Assembly (NCBI GenBank): GCA_900766135.1
Contig: CAAFUF010000058.1
Span: 1-64,000 of the forward strand
DNA length: 64,000 nucleotides
Source: Paenibacillaceae bacterium
GTDB lineage: Bacteria; Bacillota; Bacilli; Paenibacillales; Paenibacillaceae
Direction: 5' to 3'
The notes under the pieces were generated by a model, which worked only from the letters and a program-made list of their open reading frames with translations, ran no database searches and was not told where the DNA came from. The translations under genes and the position numbers were made by a program. Below are positions 1 through 6,677 of the stretch, piece after piece. Each line of letters opens with the position of its first letter. Position 1 is the first letter of the stretch.

Positions 1-47
1 AAGGCCTTGACTTGATCCTTGCTGAATTTCGGGGTCACTGTGCTCAT
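1..47 (-). CDS. Transposase N-terminus, IS256-like (partial at window edge)
   Basis: Only 15 residues are visible, MSTVTPKFSKDQVKA, starting with ATG at 47 and running off the left edge. Transposases of IS256 elements in Bacillota often begin with a similar short basic stretch (KFSKEQVK-like); that comparison is from memory and is the only basis for the name. The start lies about 70 bp inside a terminal-repeat-like sequence, the usual arrangement for an IS. It could be another protein with a similar N-terminus. Confidence 0.4.
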   Translation of the reverse strand, partial: MSTVTPKFSKDQVKA

Positions 48-119
48 CCTTCCAATCCAACCTTTCCTGTTAGTTTAATAGATAGATTGGAGAGTTTACA
101 CAGTTAATTTTACACACCC
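1..119 (-). mobile_element. End of an IS256-like insertion sequence (partial)
   Basis: The window starts inside what looks like an IS. On the minus strand a reading frame begins at 47. The 29 bases at 91-119 (TTTACACAG and TTTTACACACCC) resemble the terminal inverted repeat of IS256-family elements, which commonly carry tandem TTTACACA-like words. The junction at about 119/120 runs directly into an open frame of a methyltransferase that lacks its start. The other end of the element is outside the window, so the target duplication cannot be checked. Family assignment rests on the end sequence and 15 residues only. Confidence 0.5.
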
Positions 120-973
120 ATGAGAAGCAATTTACAGAACCCGACCATACGGCAGTACGGGTTGCGTTGTGGCGAGCTTTGCATATGCAGGTGGATTCGC
201 CTCCGCATGTGTTTGAAGATAAGGTCGGCCTACAGTTGGTTGATCCGGATGACGACTGGCACCAACGCCCCGACATGGATCCTCAGTTCTGCAGCGGCTT
301 TAGAGCATCCATCGTGGCCCGAGCCCGTTTCGTTGAGGATTTGGTCGTCGAACAGCTTGGGCAAGAAGTCACTCAGTATGTTCTCCTCGGCGCTGGACTC
401 GATACCTTTGCCCAACGCCGGCCGGAGATCGCTTCCAGGATGCGGGTTTTTGAGGTCGACCAACCGGGCACACAGGCCTGGAAGAGACAACGTTTAATTG
501 ATCTTGGCTTTGGCGTCCCGGAATGGCTGCGCCTCGTTCCGGTCGATTTTGAAGCAGGCTGGCTCTGGTGGGAGCAACTGAAAAATGCTGGTTTTGACAC
601 AGGCCGTCCAACCGTGGTAGCCTCCACAGGCGTCACGCAATATCTCACCAAGGACGCAATCGCTGCGACGCTTCGTCAGGTTGCGCGGCTCGCCCCCGGT
701 TCCACTCTGGCCATGACATTTTTGTTGCCGTTTGAGAAAACGGGGCCCGAGGAGCATTCCGAGGTCGAAACGGCGAAGAAAGGAGCCAGGGCAAGCGGCA
801 CACCTTTCATCAGCTTCTTTACACCGCCGGAAATGTTGGAGATGGCCCGTGAAGCCGGTTTTCGAGAAGTCAGGCACGTATCTTCCACCGATCTTAACAA
901 GCGCTACTTCACCGGCCGAACAGATGGACTTCAGTTGCCCAGCGGAGAGGAGTTTCTTGTAGCAACTACCTAA
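119..973 (+). pseudogene. Class I SAM-dependent methyltransferase (COG3315-like), start removed by IS
   Basis: The open frame matches the leucine carboxymethyltransferase-like family (PF04072/COG3315, SAM-dependent O-methyltransferases of polyketide or small-molecule type). Visible family marks are TAVRVALWRALH near the N-terminus, YVLLGAGLDTFAQR (SAM-binding glycine loop), VFEVDQPGTQAWKRQRL and the STGVTQYLT segment. The frame is open from the IS end at 119 through HEKQFTEPDHTAVRV, but no ATG or ribosome site precedes it. The first candidate start is TTG at 167, which already cuts into the conserved N-terminal helix. Most likely the IS landed at or just after the original start. Higher GC than the small genes downstream suggests a different origin. 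It might still be weakly expressed from an internal start. Confidence 0.6.
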
Positions 974-1001
974 CATTAATTGTAATTAAGGAAAACACAT
1001 A

Positions 1002-1271
1002 GAAGGGAACGAATGGCGACTGGATATTTGGTTTGTGGATGAGCCTGAAAGGCAGCCCGATCTACTGCATATTCGTACGATTCCCGGTCGTCTTACTTCG
1101 GAAGCAGTCGCTTCTATCCTGAGCATCAAAACTGTCTGGACATCAAGGAGCGAGTACGGAAAACAAATAAAAAGCTTTGACATCTATACGGCCGTACTGG
1201 ACGATCAGGTGAGAACACCTGCCGAATTCGAACAGTGGCTGCAAAGTCGCAACAACAAGCTATCCCAGTAG
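1002..1271 (+). pseudogene. C-terminal gene fragment, possibly nucleotidyltransferase-like
   Basis: The frame EWRLDIWFVDEPERQ ... SFDIYTAVLDD ... EFEQWLQ is open from about 990 to a TAG at 1269-1271 but has no ATG in frame near a ribosome site. The first in-frame alternative start, GTG at 1035, is in mid-domain. The AAGGG at 1003-1007 precedes an ATG at 1013 in a different frame that closes after nine codons, which suggests a frameshift or a join at this point. The text resembles the C-terminal part of small nucleotidyltransferase-like proteins, but I do not recognise the family with certainty. It lies between the methyltransferase remnant and a terminator. Confidence 0.35.
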
Positions 1272-1301
1272 AGTTATGAGCTTGCTGCAACGAGAGGAAG
1301 T

Positions 1302-1345
1302 AAAACCCACCCAAAGGTTGAGGCCCCAGAGGTGGGTTTTGTACT
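1302..1345 (+). terminator. Rho-independent terminator
   Basis: AAAACCCACC (1302-1311) pairs with GGTGGGTTTT (1331-1340), leaving a 19-nt loop. The T-run is provided by the right arm. It closes the gene fragment ending at 1271. Confidence 0.6.
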
Positions 1346-1365
1346 AACGACTTAGAATGAAATGA

Positions 1366-1530
1366 ACTATCCAATATCTGTCATGCGGGGAGGAGTACCA
1401 AAGCTTCTTACTTTCTAACGGAGTTAATATTGAAGAAGGGCCAGTAAAGAGAACTGGTGCGCTGGGAATAGTACAATCCATTTATATTCGAGACCCGGAT
1501 GGGAACTTGATTGAAATAGCAAATTACTAA
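1366..1530 (+). pseudogene. C-terminal remnant of a VOC (glyoxalase/bleomycin-resistance fold) protein
   Basis: Frame one reads SFLLSNGVNIEEGPVKR, then GIVQSIYIRDPDGNLIEIANY and a TAA at 1528-1530. IRDPDGNLIEI is the signature closing strand of VOC proteins, carrying the last metal-ligand glutamate. An in-frame TGA stands at 1363-1365 and there is no start codon, so only the last third of a VOC protein survives. No function is expected. The fragment directly abuts the small membrane ORF at 1546. Confidence 0.6.
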
Positions 1531-1545
1531 ATAACTAGTTTAGCT

Positions 1546-1791
1546 TTGCTTGTTGGGTTGTTGAGCGATTGGAAAGTAGCGGTAGAAATAATTGGAGGCA
1601 TAGGGATTGTTTCGTGGCTGATAGCAGGAATATTCTCCGGAGCATTTATTAGTGGGGATCGAATAAGAGCCAATCAAAGTATTGAGACAACCGAAGATAA
1701 AAAAGATAGGATCAAGTATTCACTAGTACTTTTTGTATTTGGAGTACCGCTTCTTTTAACTGCACTGATAATATATCTGATCATTAAATGA
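1546..1791 (+). CDS. Small membrane protein, DUF5316-like
   Basis: Encodes about 81 residues with two hydrophobic segments (about residues 10-36 and 58-80) around a charged centre (SGDRIRANQSIETTEDKKDRIKY). That centre resembles DUF5316 proteins of Bacillus and Paenibacillus, which have no known role. The only starts are TTG codons (1546, 1558, 1561) without a convincing ribosome site, and the frame follows directly on the VOC remnant. The 5' end may therefore have been lost or exchanged. It is AT-rich, plus-strand and followed by an attC-like repeat, like the other small genes here. The coding call is moderately firm; the start is not. Confidence 0.5.
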   Translation: MLVGLLSDWKVAVEIIGGIGIVSWLIAGIFSGAFISGDRIRANQSIETTEDKKDRIKYSLVLFVFGVPLLLTALIIYLIIK

Positions 1792-1811
1792 AATAAGGGG
1801 TTGCCCTCGAA

Positions 1812-1912
1812 TGTCAAATGTATAATCGTGGAAGAAGCTCAGATCAACCTCCCCAGCCAAAGATAAGAGTTCTCTAAGGCTGGCGCGGTTCATGTATACA
1901 AGAACGATATAA
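1812..1912 (+). repeat. attC-like structured repeat, copy A
   Basis: Holds the shared motif ATGTATAATCGTGGAAG (1818-1834), then a long hairpin (arms CCCAGCC 1852-1858 and GGCTGG 1878-1883 with AGA/TCT inside), then CATGTATAC (1891-1899), six bases, and GATATAA (1906-1912). The last three parts correspond to the inner right arm, fixed 6-nt spacer and outer core seen in sites B, C, D2, E and I2. The outer core is degenerate here (GATA instead of GTTA). Confidence 0.55.
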
Positions 1913-1980
1913 GAAATCAGTGCAACAAATGAGAAGCAAAAACTGGATGATTATATAGAAAAGAAAATTGGAGGTTACAT

Positions 1981-2418
1981 ATGGATATTAAAATTCGTGA
2001 GATAAGAGAAAATGATTATTCTCAAATAGTATCGATATGGAATAATGAATTAGGAAGTCCTAACGTTAATCTCGATAATATTTCCGAACGGATTGCAAGA
2101 ATGAATAAGGATGGAAACTACAAAATATTTGTAGCATTGTTTGAAAATAATGTAGTTGGTTGTATTTCGGTCGTACAAACAATGGCATTGGAATACGAAA
2201 TTGGATACTTAAAAATTAATGGTCTTGCTGTCCGAGGAGATTTTCAGAAAAAGGGAATAGGATCCCAACTTTTAAAACATGCTGAAGATTATGCTATAGA
2301 GAAGGAGCTTTCTTATCTCATATTAAATAGTGGCTTTCAACGTAAAGAGGCACATCATTTTTACGAGTCCAAAGGCTATGATAAATTGTCTTATTGTTTT
2401 ACTAAGAAGGTCAACTAA
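1981..2418 (+). CDS. GNAT family N-acetyltransferase
   Basis: A 145-aa Gcn5-related acetyltransferase expected to move acetyl from acetyl-CoA to an amine. The acetyl-CoA loop is LAVRGDFQKKGIGSQLL (Q/RxxGxG/A) at about residues 81-97, followed by the helix HAEDYAIEKEL and the C-terminal LNSGFQRKEAHHFYESKGY. Length is normal for a single GNAT domain. The ATG at 1981 is preceded by GGAGGTTAC, a strong ribosome site. The gene is AT-rich and stands alone between attC-like copies A and B, the one-gene-per-unit layout of cassettes. Substrate unknown; small-molecule or antibiotic acetylation is possible but not shown. Confidence 0.85.
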   Translation: MDIKIREIRENDYSQIVSIWNNELGSPNVNLDNISERIARMNKDGNYKIFVALFENNVVGCISVVQTMALEYEIGYLKINGLAVRGDFQKKGIGSQLLKHAEDYAIEKELSYLILNSGFQRKEAHHFYESKGYDKLSYCFTKKVN

Positions 2419-2449
2419 TAGCGAGTAAAAATAGATAAAGTCAAGTCTT

Positions 2450-2508
2450 CGACCCGACTGCTGGGGCGCCTTAGGCCTCTCGGGTTCGTGAATACAAGAA
2501 CGTTAGCT
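2450..2508 (+). repeat. attC-like structured repeat, copy B
   Basis: A hairpin with arms CGACCCGA (2451-2458) and TCGGGTTCG (2480-2488) leads into CGTGAATAC (2487-2495), the 6-base spacer AAGAAC, and the core GTTAGCT (2502-2508). The left outer core partner is not evident. The right half is nearly identical to the right halves of E and I2. Confidence 0.6.
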
Positions 2509-2562
2509 GAAATCATTGCATATTTATTTAAACCTCAAAAACTATGAAGGGAAGTGTGAATA

Positions 2563-2940
2563 ATGAGTTTAGGCAAGGTTATTCCAATATTCAGAATGTT
2601 TAACGAGGACAAAGCTAAAGAATTTTATCTTGATTTTTTAGATTTTAGATTAGATTGGGAACATCGATTTGAAGATGATTTACCTTTATATATGCAAGTG
2701 TCCAAAGACCATTTTACGCTACATTTATCCGAACATTATGGAGATTGCAGTCCTGGAAGTGCGATTAGAATAGTTATTGAAGAACTTGAAGAATTACATC
2801 ATGTATTACTTGGAAAGAAATATAAAAACTCACGCCCTGGAATTGAAGTGACAGAATGGAATACTAAAGAAATGCGTCTGCTAGATCCTTTTGGGAATAA
2901 GCTGATATTTTATGAAGAAATAAAGAACTCATCTAATTAA
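2563..2940 (+). CDS. Glyoxalase superfamily (VOC) protein, bleomycin-resistance-like
   Basis: A 125-aa protein with the two-half VOC fold: N-terminal PIFRMFNEDKAKEFYLDFL, central LPLYMQVSKDHFTLHLSEHYGD, and the closing MRLLDPFGNKLIFYEE. Relatives in this length class are annotated as bleomycin-resistance (drug-binding) or glyoxalase proteins. H71 or H77 in the central strand region and E119 at the end are plausible ligands. GAAGGGAAG lies 9 nt before the ATG. It is framed by attC-like copies B and C and is AT-rich. The ligand is unknown; drug sequestration is an inference from the family. Confidence 0.8.
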   Translation: MSLGKVIPIFRMFNEDKAKEFYLDFLDFRLDWEHRFEDDLPLYMQVSKDHFTLHLSEHYGDCSPGSAIRIVIEELEELHHVLLGKKYKNSRPGIEVTEWNTKEMRLLDPFGNKLIFYEEIKNSSN

Positions 2941-2942
2941 CA

Positions 2943-3062
2943 GCATAACACTAGTAGCAGGGAAGCGGAATCAGCCGGACACACCCGCAACACAAACCGC
3001 ATCGCGGCCGGTCCATACGGACTTTAAGGTGGTGGGACATCATGAACATGGTGCCGTTATGC
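2943..3062 (+). repeat. attC-like site, copy C, with matched outer cores
   Basis: GCATAAC (2943-2949) is the exact reverse complement of GTTATGC (3056-3062). The right half is CATGAACAT, six bases, GTTATGC, the same spacing as the other copies. The interior carries a second shared module: GCATCGCGGCCG (2999-3010) and TTAAGGTGGTGGGA (3024-3037), also present in D2 and G. The left core begins two bases after the stop of the VOC gene. Confidence 0.7.
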
Positions 3063-3093
3063 GTAATCGCTGCTTTTTCATGAAGGAGATGAC

Positions 3094-3624
3094 TTGGAAG
3101 TGGATAATATAAGATTTCCCATCGGTCAATTCATTCCAAATCCTAATCTTTCTGATGAAGAGAGAATTGACTTGATAAATCAAATTCCAGGGATCACAAG
3201 GACACTAAGAAACATTATTCAGAACTTGAATTCTGATCAGTTGAATACACCTTATCGAGCTAATGGATGGACGATTAAACAGATTGTTCATCACCTAGCT
3301 GATAATGATATGAATGCTTATTTAAGGTTTAAGCGAGCATTAACCGAAGATGAGCCATTAGCAAGTTCATATCGAGAAGACTTATGGGCAGAACTCAGTG
3401 ATTATATTCATATGCCAATTGAGAACTCCATACGACTTCAAGAACTACTCCACGAACGATTTTTATTACTCCTCAATGATCTGACCCCAGAAGATTTTTA
3501 TAGGAAATTGAATACTCAAGTATTAGGTTCAATAACTTTAGACATGGCACTTCAACGGTTTATATGGCATAACCGGCACCACATTTCACAAATAGAATCT
3601 CTAATAAGGATAAAGGGATGGTAA
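3094..3624 (+). CDS. YfiT/BstA-like DinB-fold bacillithiol transferase
   Basis: A 176-aa DinB-superfamily protein matching the YfiT/BstA group: N-terminal RFPIGQF, the helix WTIKQIVHHLADNDMNAYLRFK (ligand candidates H66/H67) and the C-terminal WHNRHHISQI (H159, H163), a metal-binding three-histidine set. Family members conjugate bacillithiol to electrophiles or act as metal hydrolases. Start TTG at 3094 has AAGGAG at 3083-3088. It lies directly after attC-like core C. A second, more GC-rich family member is at 52112, so this AT-rich copy looks acquired. Confidence 0.8.
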   Translation: MEVDNIRFPIGQFIPNPNLSDEERIDLINQIPGITRTLRNIIQNLNSDQLNTPYRANGWTIKQIVHHLADNDMNAYLRFKRALTEDEPLASSYREDLWAELSDYIHMPIENSIRLQELLHERFLLLLNDLTPEDFYRKLNTQVLGSITLDMALQRFIWHNRHHISQIESLIRIKGW

Positions 3625-3663
3625 GGGATTTTTTGTGAGTTTATCGAAGATGGCAGAAACTAT

Positions 3664-3700
3664 GCATAACACTGCATTATAAAGAAATATCTTAAGATAT
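3664..3700 (+). repeat. Left half of an attC-like site plus 14-bp palindrome (copy D, incomplete)
   Basis: GCATAAC (3664-3670) matches the left outer core of copy C, but no right half follows before the next ORF. ATATCTTAAGATAT (3687-3700) is a perfect palindrome at the break. The arrangement suggests the site and the start of the next gene were lost together. Confidence 0.4.
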
Positions 3701-3978
3701 TGGAACGCATTGATCATCAATCAAGAGGAACAGGAATTGATTTTCAGTCTTGGATCAGTATTGACCCTGGGTTGGGTTCTTGTGATGCAATTTATATTCA
3801 AACGAAAAATCCTCACAGTGAGTACCCAATACAAATATCTAATATTGAATGGGATATTAATGTACCAGAACTTCTTAAAGGATTAATAAATACTGAATAT
3901 GTAATAGGAAGAACAAAGCACAAAAGTTCTTTCTATTATTACGTGTACAAGACCGGGACAGGAAGACCATTAAAGTAA
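3700..3978 (+). pseudogene. DUF3885-like protein, probably 5'-truncated
   Basis: Ninety-odd residues including DAIYIQTKNPHSEYP, IEWDINVPELLKGLI, EYVIGRTKHKSSFYYYVY and GRPLK. The pattern resembles DUF3885 proteins (small Bacillus proteins of unknown role). No ATG or ribosome site is present; the only starts are TTG at 3700 or in-frame codons just before it, and the frame emerges from a half attC-like site. I read it as the C-terminal part of a cassette gene whose front was deleted. It is followed by a complete attC-like site. It could be a genuine short protein using TTG. Confidence 0.4.
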
Positions 3979-3999
3979 CTCAAGAAGGCTTTGGCCATT

Positions 4000-4167
4000 G
4001 TATAACAATGTGTTCACGCATCAGCAGACAAGCTGCCTCGGGATCGGCGACTTGTCGATGAGATCGACAATTGTGCAACTCTCCACATCCACACCGACTA
4101 ACCACCATCGCGGCCGTTCCTTACGACCTTAAGGTGGTGGGACGGCGTGAACACTGAAACGTTATAC
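4000..4167 (+). repeat. attC-like site, copy D2, both arm pairs perfect
   Basis: Best copy in the window. Left: GTATAAC (4000-4006), AAT, GTGTTCACG (4010-4018). Right: CGTGAACAC (4146-4154), TGAAAC, GTTATAC (4161-4167). Both the 7-nt and 9-nt pairs are perfect reverse complements. The interior holds CATCGCGGCCG (4106-4116) and CCTTAAGGTGGTGG (4127-4140), shared with C and G. Compared with site C both arms changed in step (GCATAAC/GTTATGC to GTATAAC/GTTATAC), which is covariation. Confidence 0.75.
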
Positions 4168-4201
4168 GAAAACCTCAAATTTATTTTCTGGAGATGGTAA
4201 T

Positions 4202-4534
4202 GTGCTTCCCTCTTTAAAGGAAGGAGATATTAATATAGATTTATGTAGGTGTCACTATAAATGGATCTACTCAAATGGTGATTATTATTGTTTTATCAAA
4301 GAATACGACAATGCAGAGCTTCTTAAATTAGAATACAAAGGAATACTACACTTTGGACAAAAAAATACAGATCTAAAACACTTATATTCCTACTATAAAA
4401 AAGAAGTAAGTGAACTAATAAGGATATTAGCTTATGAAGTTTATGGGGAAAATAATTGGTCCAATAACGATAGAAGGAGACGCGGATTAACAGCCATAAG
4501 AATTAAAGAGTATATGAAAAAGAGAAATAGTTAA
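4202..4534 (+). CDS. Hypothetical protein (AT-rich cassette gene)
   Basis: A 110-aa polar, lysine- and tyrosine-rich protein with no signal peptide, membrane segment or motif I recognise. It has an aromatic N-terminal half (CHYKWIYSNGDYYCFIKEYDN) and a basic C-terminus (RRRRGLTAIRIKEYMKKRN). Start GTG at 4202 with GGAGATGG about 4 nt upstream. It sits alone between attC-like copies D2 and E with the low GC of its neighbours. Coding is supported by length, ribosome site and context only. Confidence 0.5.
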   Translation: MLPSLKEGDINIDLCRCHYKWIYSNGDYYCFIKEYDNAELLKLEYKGILHFGQKNTDLKHLYSYYKKEVSELIRILAYEVYGENNWSNNDRRRRGLTAIRIKEYMKKRNS

Positions 4535-4583
4535 AGGGACTAAGAGATAAATTTAGTATTTCATCGATGTCGAGATCTTCCTA

Positions 4584-4727
4584 TAATCACCGTATTCATG
4601 CATCTGGTCTATCGCCCCTCGATTGTCCAGATGTATAATCATGGAAGTAGCTCAATCAACAAACGCCTCAGCCTAAGATAAGAGCTATCTAGGGTTGGGG
4701 CGTTTCGTAAATACAAAGACGTTAGGG
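4584..4727 (+). repeat. attC-like structured repeat, copy E
   Basis: Left arm CCGTATTCATG (4590-4600); inner pair CATCTGG (4601-4607) with CCAGATG (4627-4633); shared motif ATGTATAATCATGGAAG (4631-4647); a long hairpin with arms AAACGCC and GGGCGTTT around TAAGATA/TATCT; then CGTAAATAC, six bases (AAAGAC) and GTTAGGG (4721-4727). It shows every element of the type-1 repeat and is the reference copy for A, I1 and H. Confidence 0.65.
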
Positions 4728-4764
4728 GATATTAGCTAAGAACATATGATCAGGAGGTTATTTC

Positions 4765-5346
4765 ATGGAAGATAATAGAAACATACTAAAACCCAAAGTA
4801 ACTGAAGAAATTATTCTAAAGTCTACTCAGATTGGTTTTGTGGCTTCATGTGATAACCTAACGGGGAATTTTATTAGAATGTTAGTAGCATCGCGACAAC
4901 AAATTGATATTCTTGAATTGGGGACGGGTGTAGGCTATTCGACCTCATGGATTCTTGATGGTATGGATAAAGCCAGTAAATTAACCACAGTTGAGATGAA
5001 TGAAGAATGTTCGGGTATAGCGAAGGATGTCCTTGGAGAGGACCCGCGTTTACATTTAATTAATTGCGATGGTGCAGATTTTTTAAAAGAACATTCAAAT
5101 GATAAATTCGATATCATATTTGCTGATACCTGGCCTGGTAAATTTTATTTACTTGAAGAAGCATTAAGTATGGTCAAGCCTGGAGGAATGTATATTATCG
5201 ATGACTTAAATCCTCAGCCGAATTGGCCTGAGGGGCATGGAGACAAAGTTAAAGAATTAATTGCATATTTAGAATCAAGAGATGATTTTTTCTTGTGTAA
5301 ATTGAATTGGTCAACAGGATTAATACTAATGACTAGAAAGATCTGA
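4765..5346 (+). CDS. O-methyltransferase-like class I SAM methyltransferase
   Basis: A 193-aa Rossmann methyltransferase of the COG4122 (O-methyltransferase family 3) type. Seen: motif I ILELGTGVGYSTSWI at about residues 49-63, acidic loop VEMNEE, motif DGADFL, and FDIIFADTWPGKFYLLEEAL with MVKPGGMYIIDDL. The family methylates catechols and other small hydroxylated compounds with SAM; the substrate here is unknown. The ATG at 4765 has AGGAGG 8 nt upstream. It lies between attC-like copies E and F as a lone AT-rich gene. Complete at both ends. Confidence 0.8.
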   Translation: MEDNRNILKPKVTEEIILKSTQIGFVASCDNLTGNFIRMLVASRQQIDILELGTGVGYSTSWILDGMDKASKLTTVEMNEECSGIAKDVLGEDPRLHLINCDGADFLKEHSNDKFDIIFADTWPGKFYLLEEALSMVKPGGMYIIDDLNPQPNWPEGHGDKVKELIAYLESRDDFFLCKLNWSTGLILMTRKI

Positions 5347-5377
5347 AGTAAGGCATTCTCGAGGAAGTGCTAGCTTC

Positions 5378-5470
5378 GCCTAACACCGTATTCACGCTGC
5401 GGTGCTATCGCCCTTGGTTTCTGGGGAAGCTTAATTTAGCCAGCAACCGGCGTCGTGAATACAGCAAAGA
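5378..5470 (+). repeat. attC-like structured repeat, copy F (right core eroded)
   Basis: GCCTAAC (5378-5384) fits the attC left core RYYYAAC exactly and is followed by ACCGTATTCACG. On the right CGTGAATAC (5454-5462) pairs with GTATTCACG. The outer right core expected after a 6-nt spacer is replaced by AAAGAACAAAC, so the site looks disabled. CTATCGCCC (5405-5413) is shared with copy E, and a CTATCG form with I1. Confidence 0.6.
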
Positions 5471-5496
5471 ACAAACTTCGCGAAAGGAAGTATAAT

Positions 5497-6006
5497 ATGG
5501 CATCCTTAAACCCAAAGCCGACTGTAAGATCTGAAATGCTTATTAGAAGACCCGTCGAAGATGTATTTGAAGCCTTTATTAACCCAGAGATCACAACGAA
5601 ATTTTGGTTCACTAAAAGTAGTGATCGGTTGGAAATTGGAAAGCGAATTCTTTGGGAATGGGAGATGTACGGCGTCTCCGATGAAATCTACGTGAAAGAT
5701 ATCGAGAAGAACAAACGGATTCTTGTTGAATCGTCGGATGGTACTCAGATCGAATGGCTTTTTACCCCAAGAAATAATAATGAGACTTTTGTTTCTATTG
5801 AAAACTACGGATTCGCAGGAAATGTCGATGAGATCTTAAACCAATGTATGGATTCAATGGGAGGGTACACGATCGTATTGTGTGGACTAAAAGCTTACTT
5901 AGAGCATAATATCGTACTTAATTTAGTCATGGACAAAGCTCCTGATGCCCATGTAAACAAATCGGCGCCTAAAATAAATTTCCAAAGGGACGAACGACAT
6001 GAGTGA
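5497..6006 (+). CDS. SRPBCC / AHSA1-like ligand-binding protein
   Basis: A 169-aa START-like (AHSA1, activator of Hsp90 ATPase homologue) protein: RRPVEDVFEAFINPEITTKFWFTKSSDRLEIGKRI, then WEWEMYG and a C-terminal helix IVLCGLKAYLEHN. Proteins of this class in small accessory units bind hydrophobic ligands; no reaction can be assigned. ATG at 5497 is chosen over GTG at 5455 because AAAGGAAG sits 7 nt upstream and the GTG lies inside attC-like copy F. The last 8 nt overlap the GNAT gene at 5999, so these two are translated together: one unit with two genes. Confidence 0.75.
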   Translation: MASLNPKPTVRSEMLIRRPVEDVFEAFINPEITTKFWFTKSSDRLEIGKRILWEWEMYGVSDEIYVKDIEKNKRILVESSDGTQIEWLFTPRNNNETFVSIENYGFAGNVDEILNQCMDSMGGYTIVLCGLKAYLEHNIVLNLVMDKAPDAHVNKSAPKINFQRDERHE

Positions 6007-6523
6007 TTTAAAACTTGTAAAACCTCATCTGAATCTTAAGGAGGAATACCTGTCTTTTTATCAAGAATGGAAAGAATCTGGCGAAGAAATGGTGCCCTGG
6101 GTCATTAGTAGGGATCCAAGCAATTTTGAGGAGATGCTTGAATTTCTGGAGGATCATGAGAAGGGGATCGGGTTGCCGGAGGGATGGGTTTCAGACTCAA
6201 CGTTGTGGTTGACTGATGATAAAAATCGGGTGTTGGGTGCTGTAAATATAAGACACGAGTTGTCTAAATTTTTGTTTAACGCAGGTGGCCATATCGGATA
6301 TGGAATTCGGCCATCAGAACGAGGTAAAGGATATGCAACGGTTTTATTGAAGCTTTCACTCGTTGAAGCGAAGAAACTTGGAATAGAGGATGTTTTAGTT
6401 GTTTGTGATGCCTGGAATATCGCTTCAGAACGAACCATTCTTAAGAACGGTGGAAGAGCGGATGTAGATTACATTGAGGAAGATGGCAACGTTATAAGAA
6501 GATATTGGATCAAGAATTCTTAA
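5999..6523 (+). CDS. GNAT family N-acetyltransferase
   Basis: A 174-aa acetyltransferase. N-terminal part LVKPHLNLKEEYLSFYQEW, acetyl-CoA loop YGIRPSERGKGYATVLLKLSL (RxxGxG/A type) at about residues 101-121 and the C-terminal WNIASERTILKNGG typical of the YoaA/RimL-like branch. The start ATG overlaps the preceding SRPBCC gene by 8 nt, which points to coupled translation. The substrate is unknown. It is the last small gene before the arabinose block and is followed by the long hairpin of copy G. Confidence 0.8.
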   Translation: MSDLKLVKPHLNLKEEYLSFYQEWKESGEEMVPWVISRDPSNFEEMLEFLEDHEKGIGLPEGWVSDSTLWLTDDKNRVLGAVNIRHELSKFLFNAGGHIGYGIRPSERGKGYATVLLKLSLVEAKKLGIEDVLVVCDAWNIASERTILKNGGRADVDYIEEDGNVIRRYWIKNS

Positions 6524-6544
6524 GTATATTTGAAGAAGAGGAAT

Positions 6545-6656
6545 CAAGCTGACAACCCTGCACCCATTAAACGCATCGCGGCCAGCAACCCGAGCCCCTA
6601 AGATAATTATCTAAGGGGCTCAGGTTGCCTTAAGGGGTGGGGCGTCGTGTAACCTC
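6545..6656 (+). repeat. Structured repeat, copy G, with 15-bp stem
   Basis: GCATCGCGGCC (6573-6583) and CCTTAAGGGGTGGGG (6628-6642) repeat the inner module of C and D2. Between them GAGCCCCTAAGATAA (6592-6606) faces TTATCTAAGGGGCTC (6607-6621), a nearly perfect hairpin. A CGTCGTGTAAC-like end stands where the right arm of other copies lies. It separates the last cassette-like gene from the 3' end of araR and could also stop transcription from either side. Confidence 0.5.
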
Positions 6657-6677
6657 TGCTTCCCACAGTACCAACGA

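Noticed and set aside
4584..4727. Plain rho-independent terminators as full explanation of the hairpins in the repeats
   Set aside because: The hairpins may terminate, but this does not explain the conserved outer and inner arms, the fixed 6-nt spacer or the shared motif ahead of the hairpin.
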